This document shows, piece by piece, positions 12,478 to 23,112 of a stretch of DNA of 64,000 nucleotides (positions are counted from its first letter, which is position 1; every line of letters begins with the position of its first letter). The notes below the pieces were generated by a model. That model made no database searches. It saw only the letters and a list, made by a program, of their open reading frames with translations, and had not been told where the DNA came from. Origin of the DNA: Acanthococcus lagerstroemiae (taxonomy: Eukaryota; Arthropoda; Insecta; Hemiptera; Eriococcidae); the NCBI GenBank assembly GCA_031841125.1, contig CM063108.1, forward strand, positions 41,658,268-41,722,267, in the 5' to 3' direction. A program made the position numbers and the translations under genes.

Positions 12478-12790
12478 GGGTGGACGAGTGAGTGAAGAGG
12501 AAGAGGCAGCGCGTCCGGCTGCGGGGGACCTGAAATTTCCAGGCGAACGCTCTGGGAGTGCGGACCTCGGTCAGTAGGGAACCCCGTGGTGGCCCTGGCA
12601 GGACGCACGCACCGTTCCGGCCAGGAGAAATGGGGGCTCGGGCCCGGCCCGAAAGCGTTCCCCTCGGTACTGATGCGATGCCCGAAAGGGTAGTTTCCGG
12701 TGCCGGGGGTGTGGTGTCTCAGGGGCCACTTTGGCACGCGTGCATCGCCATACGGCCCACCACACCCCCCAGGGGAGGAGTATTACCCGT
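12478..12790 (+). mobile_element. R1-like LINE 3'-end fragment
   Basis: A short open C-terminus (SEEEEAARPAAGDLKFPGER, stop TAG about 12574-12576) is followed by a GC-rich 3' region. That region ends in CACTTTGGCACGCGTGCATC, GCCATACGGCCCACCAC. It aligns with 4340-4405 (+), 38153-38262 (reverse) and 62428-62670 (reverse). The matches to the 4.3 kb copy set the + orientation. No RT sequence is present, so this is a 5'-truncated insertion. Open frames on the opposite strand here are by-products of GC richness. Confidence 0.6.
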
Positions 12791-13763
12791 CTACCCCATC
12801 CCTCAGCGACGCCCATGGGTAGAAGATTTTCCACAATCAAGCGACTGAAGTCGTACATTTTTTGATCGTCTGCGCACAGCCCCATACTCTTGAGTATCTG
12901 ACAGCTTTTTATCTGCAGTCTCAGAAGTTTCGAATAACTTATCCCCCAAATAGAATTCAGAGACCTCGAAAACGTATTATATTGATTAAATTTCACCTAT
13001 ATCATTCCCGAATTATCTTTTGTAACCGCTCTCTGAAAAGTCACTGACTTATATCGAGCAGTTACCCATATTACATTTAACTCAACTGATATAATCTACC
13101 AGTGTCTAAATTTATACATTCCTAATACTCTCCTCTTCTCCTCCTCTTCTTCCTCTTACACCTATTTCCTTTTCCCTTTCCCGGAAAAATTTCTGTTGAG
13201 ACTTAATGCGATAGTTGATTACTTTTCAATTTCTAATAATTTAATATTAACTTTATCAATAACTCTAATATATTGAATAACCAACTCATTTTTCTTATTA
13301 ATAAATAACTTGAATATTTTATTTTCAAATTTATGCCCTAATTACTGCCTGGTGATGTCATCATTACATCTTATTATCTTCTAAGGCAGAGAGAATCCTG
13401 TCAGCGTGGGTGGGAGTGGGGGGTGAAAATAGGTCAAAATTTCGACTCGATGTAAAAATTTTACTAGCAGGAAAAAAAACAGCTATTTTTATATTTTTCC
13501 GACTGATGATGAAAATTCCGAGCCAATGGAATGAACATTTTTCATCCAAGCCAGAAAGAAAAACAAAAACTGCTTCGACTTTTCACATTTTGTTGACTGA
13601 TGTTGGAAATGCCGACTCAATGATGCAACCATTATTCATAAAAACAAAAACAGAAAAAAAGCACTTCTTATTTTCCCGGAAAATTTCGAACAAAACCCAC
13701 TCTTACTTTTTCTTCAACCTTGAACTTTTCGCTGTTCTTTCCGCCAACAAGAAGAACCACTTT
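12791..13763. other. non-coding, with diverged tandem units at 13495-13740
   Basis: No gene. CCGACTGATGATGAAAATTC and TTGACTGATGTTGGAAATGC begin two diverged units of roughly 110 bp. Similar units (TTGACTGATGTCTACAG and others) recur at 52610-52980. Confidence 0.45.
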
Positions 13764-14050
13764 CAGGGACGTACCGAAGAATTCTTTCTGAGGAGGGAGG
13801 GGGGGGGCAAAAATTGTGTAAGTCCCAACTGACTCAACTCCAAATTCCCAAGTATCAACATTTTTTTATATTGGCTACAAAAGAAAATTTTTTGACTTGT
13901 TGGATTTCTTTTGTACTTTTGATACATCTAGTAAATTTTCTCAACTCCTGTGGAGACTTCCGTGCTCCCTCCTTATAATCGTCCCTGACTGAAATGGTAA
14001 ATTTTCTCAACTGCTGAGTAAAAAATTCCTACTCCATTGGTACGTCCCTG
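13764..14050. mobile_element. hAT-type MITE with CAGGGACGTACC ends
   Basis: The 287 bp element starts CAGGGACGTACC and ends GGTACGTCCCTG, a perfect 12-bp terminal inverted repeat. Flanks ACCACTTT (13756-13763) and CCCACGTT (14051-14058) match at 6 of 8 positions, a plausible aged 8-bp duplication. An internal CGTCCCTGACTGAAATGG suggests an older end or an internal duplication. A half copy lies at 4765-4862. Confidence 0.75.
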
Positions 14051-15191
14051 CCCACGTTCAACTCTCCTCCCCATCTTTCTCTCTTGTCCCACTACTTAAC
14101 ATTTCAAAACTCACATATAACTCCAAAAATTTCTTTTTAACTCAACAAATTACCTATCGAATTACTTCTTTCCTGTCTGCCAGTGCCTATTATGCTTTTG
14201 AATATATTGTTTCGTATCTAACCTCTCTCTATCCGGTCCAGCGCATAGCTCTGAGAGGAGCTAATGTTGAATTTAAAAAAAAATTAAAATTATACAAAAA
14301 TTTTTCATTTAAGCCCATGTAAGGGAAAAAAGTCAAAGAAATTAATGATTTTTTTGATTTGCCGACTATTGATTCAAAATTCCGACTCCAGCGATTCACT
14401 GAAATAACTAAAAATGGCAAAGCGACTGAAAGAATGAACAGAGACAGAAACACACAACAAAAGAAAGACAGGAGGATATACGCGTATAGCCTATACTTAA
14501 AACTGAAGGGGCTACAAGTTTTCAAAATTTGAATAATGGCAAACTTGCATTCAGGCTCGTAGCTACGCTTGTGTGCGCCAGGGCATTTAATATTCAACCA
14601 GCGTATGAGCCATAAGGGTACAACACAAAAAATTTTTTGCTCGCTCCGCTTGCATGTGCTAGTCAGGGCGGCACGTCTCTACAGGCCTGCTTGCATTACG
14701 AATCTGACCAAAAGAATAACAAAGATTTACCGAGCTGATCTGCGTGCCTCTGATATAGAAGAGGCTACATCAGGTTAGAATTCTAATTATGAAACTTGAG
14801 GAATAATTCAAAGTACGCAAATTTTGATTTTTGAAGCTCCTTTAATTTTCGTAAAAGACAATAGAGGTAATAATAATTTATGTTTCATTTTCACTATAAT
14901 ACATACTGCTACTTTCAGAACAGGCCGCGAAAAATTTGTTACAGATAAAATTCGATTCCAAAATATAAAAATTTCGTAAAATTTGGCAATATTTAGCAAA
15001 ACTTTGAAAATTTTGAATGAAAGTTTACCGAGCAAAATGCCATTCTTGAACAAAGATGGCTACGAATCACCGCTACTTCGAAAGAGAAATATAATTCCCT
15101 ATTATCCATTTCGAAAATTGAAGCAGCTACCAAAATTGGAAGTTGTGCTCTCCAACAAATTTATTCAAATATCATAATCAGCTGGTAGACC
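14051..15191. other. non-coding, nothing recognised
   Basis: AT-rich DNA without recognisable genes or clear repeats, apart from CGCTCCGCTTG-like words near 14640. Confidence 0.45.
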
Positions 15192-15712
15192 TAGGGTAGG
15201 CAATCTGAAACTGAATCCGAAGCTAAAAGTTTAATCACCTTGCGAGGGAAAAGCCGAAACTGAAGTTCATAATACAATTTTACTGAAGCTGAAACGAAGT
15301 CGTAATGTATTAGATTTTAATGGCTTCGGTTTCGGCTTAATGACGTGATCCGTGACACGGAATTTTGACCTATATCCACTTGAAAATGTCTCGGGAAAAG
15401 TACCTAAAGCTTACAGGTATTAACACTTTTCAATAATCGGAAGGTCAAACCTCTCGTCTGAGATCAGTTCAGTTGTGATTGGTGAACATGTTTGGTATTA
15501 GAAAAGAATGAGATGACCAGATGACGAGAAGTCGAAACTCGAAGCTGAATCCGAAACTGAAGCTGAGATAATAATATCAGTGAAGCTGTATCCGAAACCG
15601 GAAGTAAAACATAAACATTTCTGAAGCGGAAAACGAATCTGAAAGATCCTTCCATCTTGCAATTAAGCTGAATCCGAATCTAAGTTCATAAGTTTCGGCT
15701 TTACCAACCCTG
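15192..15712. mobile_element. hAT-type MITE built of CCGAAACTGAAGC-like words
   Basis: The 521 bp unit starts TAGGGTAGGCAATCTGAAAC and, inverted, starts CAGGGTTGGTAAAGCCGAAA, so the ends are similar. Flanks GGTAGACC (15184-15191) and GGTAGAGC (15713-15720) agree at 7 of 8 bases, as expected for an hAT target duplication. The interior is a degenerate array of GAAGCTGAATCCGAAACT-like words on one strand and TTTCGGCTTCGG on the other. Related remnants lie at 20960-21130 and 61365-61495. Non-coding. Confidence 0.75.
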
Positions 15713-17255
15713 GGTAGAGCCCCTTAGATACCAACGATAGGCAATTCAGTTCAGTACTTTTCCGGTACTTCTTCAGTGTACTACCTATTGAATAGCTCCA
15801 AAAACAAATTCGGAACAAAAATCAGTAATCAGACTCGAGATGAAAGTTCGCTAGTTTCCAATTCGGAAGATTTTTAGCCCTTTCAGTTTTGAGCACACGC
15901 CGTACTTGTGCGTATTATTTGTTCCTCTCGTCGAGAACTACTACCTTTTACTGGTTTGGCCTACTAAGCTATAGAACACACTCAAGTATACCCTTTTTTG
16001 AAAGCTATGTTTCTGAAGGTTTTGCGATAAATAACGAAGTGAAAATACCGACGACCTGTTCTCCTTGGCTGATCAATATTCGGGGACTTTCTAGTATCTT
16101 TTAAACTCAAGATCGGAGACAAGCTTCGCCAATGGAAAGCGGTCTCCGTGTCTGCCGTACTTTTTGGAATTGCGATCTTCGTCGTTTCAAATCGCAGCCG
16201 AGTCAATTGGTCAACTCGAACCGAGTATAAGAATTCTATTATAAATGCGTAGTGCGGTGTAAAAATATGTACAAGATGTAGTCTACAGGAGAAGAAAAAA
16301 CATCGTAATTTAATATCCATACATCAGCCACCTAAAAAATAATATACTCGGTGTAGGTGAGCTATTATTTTTGAATTATGACCGAAGAAATTAATGCATT
16401 TCCATTTAGCACTACCTATAGAATAGACCAGACCCCACACATTCTTCCACCAGTATGGTATACTTTTGGCGGTGCGTAAATAATTATGTTTACGCGAATG
16501 TACGACTTGCAGCGGTGGAGAACAATTACTCAACAGGGACAAGAGAAATATACGTAGCATTTCGGTAGAATTAGGAAGCTGTCGACTGTGAACACCGAAC
16601 AAGTAACCGTGCAAGTATATATAGGTACACTTCTTTTTTCTTTTTTTTTTTTAGAATTTTTTACCGGTTGACGAATATATGGGACGTCGTTTACCCCCTG
16701 CAGCTTGTAGCTGGGAACACTTGTACACATTATTGCGAATACCCGTATACTGCGGACAAATTATCATTATTATCGTTTCCAATTAATTTAATCGTTGTTA
16801 GTCTGGACTCGTAGTGTTTCTATATCTACCGATTATCGTATACGAATGCACCTTGTATATTATGGAAGGTAAAAAATGGCCCTGTCGACTGAAGAAAATA
16901 CGCGTCTGATATTGAAAATTACCAATATTTCTTCAGGCAGCGCATCAGCGTGATAACAGAACCTATTGACTGAATTCCAAAATTTCTACTAAAACAATTG
17001 TATGTCTCGTGCATGTGGGTCTCGAAGTCAACATTTCCACGGATTTCCATTTCTGAAGCTCGTTTCTCCAGCCCCTCCTCTCCGGTTCAAATTTATTCAA
17101 GATAGGCTTATTATTTCCAGTTTTCGCTAGTGCGTAGGTCAATTTCTTAATACTCAGTCTCTTCTTGAGGTAGTTCCAAGAGACCGTGAGAGGAGCCAGG
17201 ACAATGGTATCTCCCCTATTTCAAATTCAGATTCAAAAATCACCTCAGTTGTTAA
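15713..17255. other. non-coding; GC-richer low-repeat island about 15880-16910
   Basis: The central part is unique within the window and of balanced composition. Open frames of about 70-110 codons occur on both strands without recognisable motifs. No gene called. Confidence 0.35.
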
Positions 17256-17463
17256 CAGAGGTGGGTCAGTTCACGAACTTTAAAAATCGTTCACGTTCAC
17301 CTAAAAGTTTGCTCGTTCAAGTTCAATTCACGTTCACCTACAAATACAGTAGTTCACGTTCACGTTCTTTTGCTGTTTGTGAACGAGTGAACGGAGTTCA
17401 CATCCTTTCTAATTTTCGTGGTCTTCTTTATTTTAGTCTTGATTTCACAAGCGCCCATCCCTG
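17256..17463. mobile_element. hAT-like MITE with internal GTTCAC words
   Basis: It starts CAGAGGTGGGTCAGTTCACG and, inverted, starts CAGGGATGGGCGCTTGTGAA. The ends share the CAGRGRTGGG pattern. The left part repeats GTTCACGTTCACC-like words (17290-17400). No matching 8-bp flanks were found, so the boundaries rest on the ends alone. Confidence 0.55.
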
Positions 17464-18019
17464 CTAATACGAAAAGTTATTCCTAAATCCAAGTTCCAGG
17501 AAGCTGTTAGCTGTAAGAAGCTAGTCTATTTTGCAGTTATAAAGACAAAAGTTATCAGAAGATATCATTTCTGATGTCTTATGTTATGCTCTTGCCTCAG
17601 TTAAACTAAATTATTAAAATTTTTGTAATTATTTTTTATTTAGTCACTTCAATATTTTGAGGTGAATCACATACAAGGAACTAGATAATTATATTTCTGG
17701 AGGGGGACGGAGGACTAATTTTGCATTTCGGGGCTCAGCCTCTTGAATCCTTCTTCTCTAGTTCCATCAAGAAAGAATCATCATTTTTTGGCTTTTATTC
17801 ATGTTCGCCCATAATATTTACCTTATATTACTCTCAGTAGAAATTTTCTACAGCAACACTGCAAAATTTTCTAAAATTGCGACAGCAAAACTAAACCAAA
17901 CAAAACACATAAAATTACAGTAGGCTAATGCGTGAAGGGGGAAGTACAGCACCATTAAAATATTATAATTGGAAACAGGGGAAAATGTGAAGAAAATTCT
18001 TCTAATGATTGAGCTTCCT
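17464..18019. other. non-coding, nothing recognised
   Basis: AT-rich sequence with no recognised gene. Confidence 0.45.
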
Positions 18020-18240
18020 CCACAACCATGAATTATGTCTTATTATGTCGGTTATGTCTAAAAACTTGGAGATCTTTTATGTTAAAACAGATTATGTCCT
18101 TGAAAGTAGCTGATCTGCCCCTGCTATTTTTCTGATTTTTAGGTAGGCAACACGCAATATGGGTAATTATGTCATTATAATATGTCTTTTTATGTCTTAT
18201 TAGGTCTGTTATGTCTTAGACGAAGGCCGGGATTTACATA
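18020..18240 (+). repeat. dispersed repeat, GTAGGCAACC-ended family (copy 3)
   Basis: Collinear with 8985-9190, with the same TTATGTCT word series and AGGTAGGCAAC. Here a second TTATGTCATTATAATATGTC block follows AGGTAGGCAAC, so two partial units are joined. Confidence 0.7.
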
Positions 18241-18845
18241 TAAGGCTCCTTGGAGTTTTTTTTTAAGGAGGGGGGGGAGGAGTTTTGGTTTTTAATATAT
18301 AGAGAGATTATGTCGGCGAATTTTTAGTTTAAAAAAATACTTGTCGGCAAATTTTTCTTCTCCACCTCCCCAAACTAAAAGTCACATTTCGTTTCTGAAA
18401 ATGAAGTATACCATGGACTCGTGTCAGAAACTAATCAGTCAAAAGCCGAATGTTTTAAGCTGAGAATCGTATGTTATCTGAAAGGTTGAAACAAAGCTAA
18501 AATGTGGAAGACATTTCGAAAATCTGAAAGTCGGTGGGAAACGTTGAATTTCGAATTTTAACGACTATTCTGTTGTTACTAGATTCTTTGTTTGACCTGG
18601 AGCCTGAAATTTGAGAAAGTTGTACATTTTATTAAAATCTAAAAGTTGATAGCAAAAGACTTATTTTCCAATGTCACAAAGTGAATCCGATTGCAAATTA
18701 ATGTTTGATTTACGGGCTTTGGTCCTGGAGAATATAGGAGGGAAATTTAGTCTGGAACAAAAGTCAAAACTCCATGTGTTTTTCCCATAAGAACGAAAGG
18801 GAGCTTATGGCACGGATTCCCATAATTCGATAAACCTGAAACCTT

Positions 18846-18849
18846 GTAG

Positions 18850-18894
<45 letters not shown>

Positions 18895-18896
18895 TT
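18846..18896. repeat. TTA/ATT trinucleotide microsatellite
   Basis: Uninterrupted TAT/ATT repeats inside the composite repeat. The inverted copy carries an AAAAT-rich tract in the corresponding place. Confidence 0.95.
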
Positions 18897-19111
18897 AATG
18901 ATTTTATTGAAATTAGTTTAAAGACGAATCAGAGGAAATTCAGGAAAAAGTATTACCAAGAGTAAATAACGACCACCTTAATGAGTAAAGGAAGTTGTGT
19001 GTTCCTCTCAAGTACGTATTCCTAAGATTCTTCCAGCTTACCCTTCCAAACTAGGGTATGTTCATGTCCGCAAATGTGAGTGCTTGGGGATAAGGTTCTA
19101 ATCTGCATTTA

Positions 19112-19385
19112 CAGGGACTAAACCATGGGGGATGAAACACCCCCTAATAATTTGGCAGTCGGCAAATTTTGAACCTGTTCATTTGAATTTTTCATTTTAT
19201 AAGAACGTTTTGTTTTTTGTTTATTTTTTTTTGTTTTGAGTTAAAAATACTCTGATTAAAAAATCGGCAAATTTTCAATTAAAAAAAAAAAAAACTTTTG
19301 TCGGCAAGTTTTTAGTTTTCAAAAAATATTGGTCGGCAAATTTTTCTTCTCCACCTCCCAAACTGAAAGTCAAGTTTCGTCTCTG
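19112..19385. mobile_element. hAT-like MITE with CAGRGACKAAAC ends
   Basis: It starts CAGGGACTAAACCATGG and ends AAGTTTCGTCTCTG. The interior has two TCGGCAAATTTT stretches. The same MITE occurs at about 5029-5247 in the same surrounding repeat, and related copies lie at 53464-53750 and 54467-54653 (inverted). No 8-bp flank duplication is visible. Confidence 0.65.
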
Positions 19386-19441
19386 CCCGGCTTCGATATT
19401 ATCATCTCTGCACTGTTCTGTCTACCTTAACGACAGCTTTC

Positions 19442-19596
19442 CAGTGGCATAGTCAAGGCAGGGTTGAGGTGGTCTGGATCTCCCTTCCCTTTGTCAAACA
19501 ACGGGTTTTCTGATTTTCGCACCCTCTCTAACATCCCCTCCCCTTTGGTCAAAACCAGACTCTCTTTGAGCACTAAGCTGGCTACCTACATCACTG
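19442..19596. mobile_element. hAT-type MITE, CAGTRGCGTAGCC family, copy 3
   Basis: The 155 bp element starts CAGTGGCATAGTCAAGG and ends GCTGGCTACCTACATCACTG. Its interior is collinear with 2989-3125. Flanks CAGCTTTC and CTTCTTTC match 6 of 8, a possible decayed target duplication. Confidence 0.7.
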
Positions 19597-19689
19597 CTTC
19601 TTTCCGTCCAATTTCCCTGAGATGTATCTTATCTTTTCTGATCTTCTCGCAATCTGTCTCAGTCTTTTTCCTTTCGTAACTCCGTTTTT

Positions 19690-20900
19690 ACACATCTCTA
19701 TTAGCCACACCAAACCCGCTGCTGCTATCCATTAATGAAGTCATTACACGTTTTAGTCGAACCACCTGTATTACATTGTAGGTTCGAATATAGGTGCCTG
19801 TTGTACTCGATCCGAACGAATCTGGCTATCAATTCACGCACACCATTTCTCCGCACCAACCAAAGGCCTGCACAGATGTGAAAAGGTTACACCGCCGAGT
19901 TTAGGTGTTCGGACAGCTTGTATCGAATTTGTACGTGTACTTTTTATCTCTTCATCGAGGTGGACAGTTGTTTCACCACGTGACTGATTTTCGAGGAAAT
20001 GACTTTACCGAAAACATATGTGTAAACGTGCTCGACAGTGCAGTACCTAGCGTTGCATTACCAACTAGCTTCGGTATAATATTTTTGTACCAACAGGAAA
20101 CAGGTGGCCAAGTACGATCACTCGGCTCAGATAATACATTTTTCAACTATAAATAGCATCAGGAAGAAGAAAATTATACAATCGAACCAGTCTCTGTAAT
20201 AGTTTTCAGCCTAATCGATTATGTATTCCGGTTTAGACCACTGAGGAGCTTCTTGAATCAAATCAGCCTTATACAAAGATATAAGTATCTATACCAATAC
20301 ACTTGTATATATACTCTGCAGGTACCACACTCAACAGTTAACACGAGTTAATGTCGCCAATGAACCCGGTACACACTCTCTTAATACACCGTATGTATAT
20401 GTTTGTATTGTAAATAAACGAGTACAAATTTAAATATCTTCGGCGCCACGGGCATCAATGCAATACGCGTTGAAGTTAACATGACAATTAATCAGTCGTT
20501 TGCTCTTTGCTTCGCTTTAATACAAATATTCGCGCCGAGTTAATACCGCGAGACCGCGAACGCGCCGCACTGACCGCACTTATTGTAAAGTAATTAGATA
20601 TAATGTTAATCATTTTCACGCACTGAAACGAAATGATGGACCGCAATAAAAGTGCGCCGCGGTTTGCGTGATAAAAGTTAATAGAATTTATATTCGCGCT
20701 TTTCAACTCTCTGTAGCATTTAGTACGATGCATCGGTGAAAAATCGTGCGTTTCGTCGTAAAATCAGATCAATTTTTTTCGATTGTAGGTGGAATTAATT
20801 GATAAAATCTATATTCAGCACCACGTGAACCCCTCGTGCACAACTTTAAAGGTACAGTTAGAAACCAAGGTACAAATATGAACCCTCCGGACAGGAACTA
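19690..20900. other. GC-richer low-repeat island, no gene recognised
   Basis: Unique within the window. The 20440-20750 part is CpG-rich and holds GACCGCAATAAAAGTGCG, TGACCGCACTT, GTAATTAGATA and TGATAAAAG words resembling Runt-, Hox- and GATA-type sites. It may be a cis-regulatory block, which is inference. No coding frame is supported. Confidence 0.35.
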
Positions 20901-20949
20901 CTGCTAGCGCTCCTGGCGAACTAATCCCGAAGCATGTTGCTAGACACTA

Positions 20950-21300
20950 AAATAGCATTGTTCTATCCAGTTTTCGGCAGTGTATTGCAGCCGTATAATA
21001 TGGCTTCGGCTTTCGGCTTCGGTTGATCACCTTAAAAAATACGACTTCGGGCTTTCAGCTGTTCAAATTTTTAAAAATAAAGCTGGCTTTCGGCTGATAT
21101 GCGGCTGTATGTCGAGTTTGGTATCCTCTACAAGGTATTTTAGGCCGGAAAACATAAACACTACACAACAGCATAGGAAAAAATGCGATGAGATTATATA
21201 TGATTTTAGCTATATTTTGAATGCTGAATACGATGACGTTAACCATTTTGCTCAAGAACCTCTCGTTTTCCATATTGAAAATTAAAATTCTACCAACATT
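20950..21300. repeat. remnant of the GAAGC/TTCGGC-word MITE family
   Basis: GGCTTCGGCTTTCGGCTTCGG, ACTTCGGGCTTTCAGC and GGCTTTCGGCTG are the word type that fills 15192-15712. Ends are not recognisable. Confidence 0.5.
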
Positions 21301-21309
21301 TTCTCGTTT

Positions 21310-22903
21310 TATTCCTTTTTGTCGACCACAAATAGCTACACTGATATACTGATCACAATCTACAGACCAATATCCTTAATCCCAATGCCAGCGAAAGTTT
21401 TCGAAATGATCATTTACAACTATCTATACCCCAAATTAAAATGCCTTATATCATCTAGTCAGCATGGTTTTGTAGGAGGAAGATCGATAAATACGAACCT
21501 AATAAATTTTATAGAATATATAAATCGAAGTACGGACGAAGGTATATCAGTAGATGTTATTTATACTGATTTTCAAAAAGCATTCGATTCTGTAAATCAT
21601 AAGATTCTGAAGAAAAAGCTCAATAATTTAGGATTTTCAGATAATTTATGTGACTTCTTTTGGTCATATCTTACTGGTAGGGTACAGTATGTTTCGTACA
21701 AGGGTCGTACATCGGAAAAATTTGCATGCCCATCTGGAGTGCCACAAGGCTCAAATCTTGGTCCCTTGCTATTTTTACTATTCGTTAACGACTTGCCTTC
21801 AGTGACCCAAGACTCGGAAATACTGATGTAAAAATGTACCGTTCAATAAAACACCACCCAGATTTTGAAAGCCTGCAAAAAGATTTAGATAGACTCGCGC
21901 GCTGGAGCATTGAAAATAGGCTTTTGTTAAACGTTGGGAAATGCACTTACACTACTTTCACTCGAAAAAAGCAATACATCGAATACGAGTACGCTATATT
22001 GGGAAAAAACTAACTAGGTCAGATAAGATCAGAGATTTGGGCATCCTTTTGGACAGGGAGTTGACCTTTCACGATCACATTGAAAGTGTTATGTCTAGAG
22101 CGAGGAGTACTTCATTGTCAGGAACTCTGCGAATTTCAAAAAAACTAGCACCTTAAAAATACTATATTTTTCTTTTGTTTTAGATCACTTTTGGAATTCG
22201 GAGTTTTAGTTTGGTTTCCACATACCCTCAAAGTCATTGAAAAAATAGAAAAAATACAAAATAGATTTCTGAGGTACGTTTATTTTAAAGATTTTGAATA
22301 CTACCCTGACCCTGAAAACATACCCTATTCTGAAATTCTGGCTGGATATGAAATTGAATCTCTGAGAAAACGAAGAGAGAAAACAGCAATAATGTTTCTA
22401 TATGATCTAATTCACGGTAACATTAACGATGAAAAACTGCTTATAGAAATAAATATTTGGGCCCCAAAAATACAATCTAGATACAAAAAAACCTTCTCTC
22501 TGAGAAAATATCGTACCACTAAAATGAAATTTTCCCCATTAAACAACATCATGTGCCCTGACATGTATAGTATGCCTAGATCGACGTTTAAGCGGTTAGT
22601 GGAGGGATGGGGAGCTGTGGCATAGCGGACGTGCTGCACATTTATTATATTTATATTATACATATATTGTTTTATTATTATTATTATTATTATCAGTTTT
22701 TCCTTCGTTTATTATTACTATTATTTACTTTTTCTTTTTTTATTATTTTTTACTTCTACTTTTATTTACTTTTTCATTTTTTATTATTTGTTACTTTTAT
22801 TAGTTTTATTCCATTTTTTATTTCTATTTTTTAATTTTTATTGTAACGGTCCCTCCTATAATTGGCTTCGGCTGTTGGAGGGACCTAAATAAATAAATAA
22901 ATA
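21310..22903 (+). mobile_element. 5'-truncated CR1/Jockey-like LINE with its catalytic box deleted
   Basis: The RT segment 21319-21831 shows YRPISLIPMPAKVFE, SSQHGFVGGRSINTNL, TDFQKAFDSVNH, and CPSGVPQGSNLGPLLFLLFVNDLP, in the order of the non-LTR RT fingers and palm. The expected YXDD box is absent. The reading frame stops at 21829-21831, and the continuation (VKMYRSIKHH, ENRLLLNVGKCTYTTF) is in another frame right after it. C-terminal parts follow at 21941-22156 (KIRDLGILLDRELTFHDHI) and 22191-22625, with further shifts. The 3' UTR (22626-22885) is T-rich and ends in a hairpin and a TAAA-type tail. No endonuclease or ORF1 is attached. The clade is inferred from motif style only. Confidence 0.85.
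22848..22903 (+). other. LINE 3' hairpin and TAAA tail
   Basis: GGTCCCTCC (22848-22856) and GGAGGGACC (22877-22885) form a perfect 9-bp stem around a 20-nt loop, immediately followed by four TAAA-type units (22886-22903). Such a hairpin plus short tandem tail at the very 3' end is a known template-recognition arrangement in several LINE clades. Confidence 0.75.
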
Positions 22904-23112
22904 CTGGGCAGTCGTGCGAAAATATACCGGACATCACAATCGACGTCGACGAGCGTACCCCGGACTTGGACGAGAGCTTCGACGACAAGGTGCTATCCTT
23001 GCCTCGTCTGTCGGGGCTCCAAAATGACGTCTACGACCTACACGACGACGAGTCCCCGTCTGAAGACGACGCCGACGATGTCTCCAACCCCCTCCCCCTA
23101 CACTGTGGTTGA
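22903..23112 (+). CDS. acidic C-terminal open frame, unidentified (partial)
   Basis: I do not recognise this protein. From the end of the LINE tail, a frame stays open for 69 codons to TGA 23110-23112. Its 3' half is strikingly acidic (DVYDLHDDESPSEDD, then ADDVSNPLPLHCG at the end). The segment is GC-rich against AT-rich surroundings, with codon third positions rich in C and G, as in a real exon. No start codon is present, because the upstream sequence is replaced by the LINE. It may be the end of a host exon or of another element's gene, interrupted by the LINE or carried with it. The opposite strand reads as an Arg-rich frame, which is the expected mirror of Asp-rich codons. Confidence 0.4.
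   Translation, partial: TGQSCENIPDITIDVDERTPDLDESFDDKVLSLPRLSGLQNDVYDLHDDESPSEDDADDVSNPLPLHCG

Larger units (their letters stand above)
18241..19385 (+). repeat. composite 1.2 kb dispersed repeat, copy A
   Basis: The order is MITE right end (TTAGTTTAAAAAAATAC...TTTCGTTTCTG, to about 18400), a middle block (18401-18962), a flanking block (18963-19111) and a complete MITE (19112-19385). The same order appears reverse-complemented at 53464-54653. No open frame of note and no terminal structure marking the whole block as one transposon. Only the last two blocks recur at 4870-5247. Confidence 0.75.

Noticed and set aside
12571..12996. 141-codon minus-strand frame
   Set aside because: It crosses from the R1-like 3' region into unrelated DNA and shows no conserved motif; the shared 3' block is oriented on the + strand.
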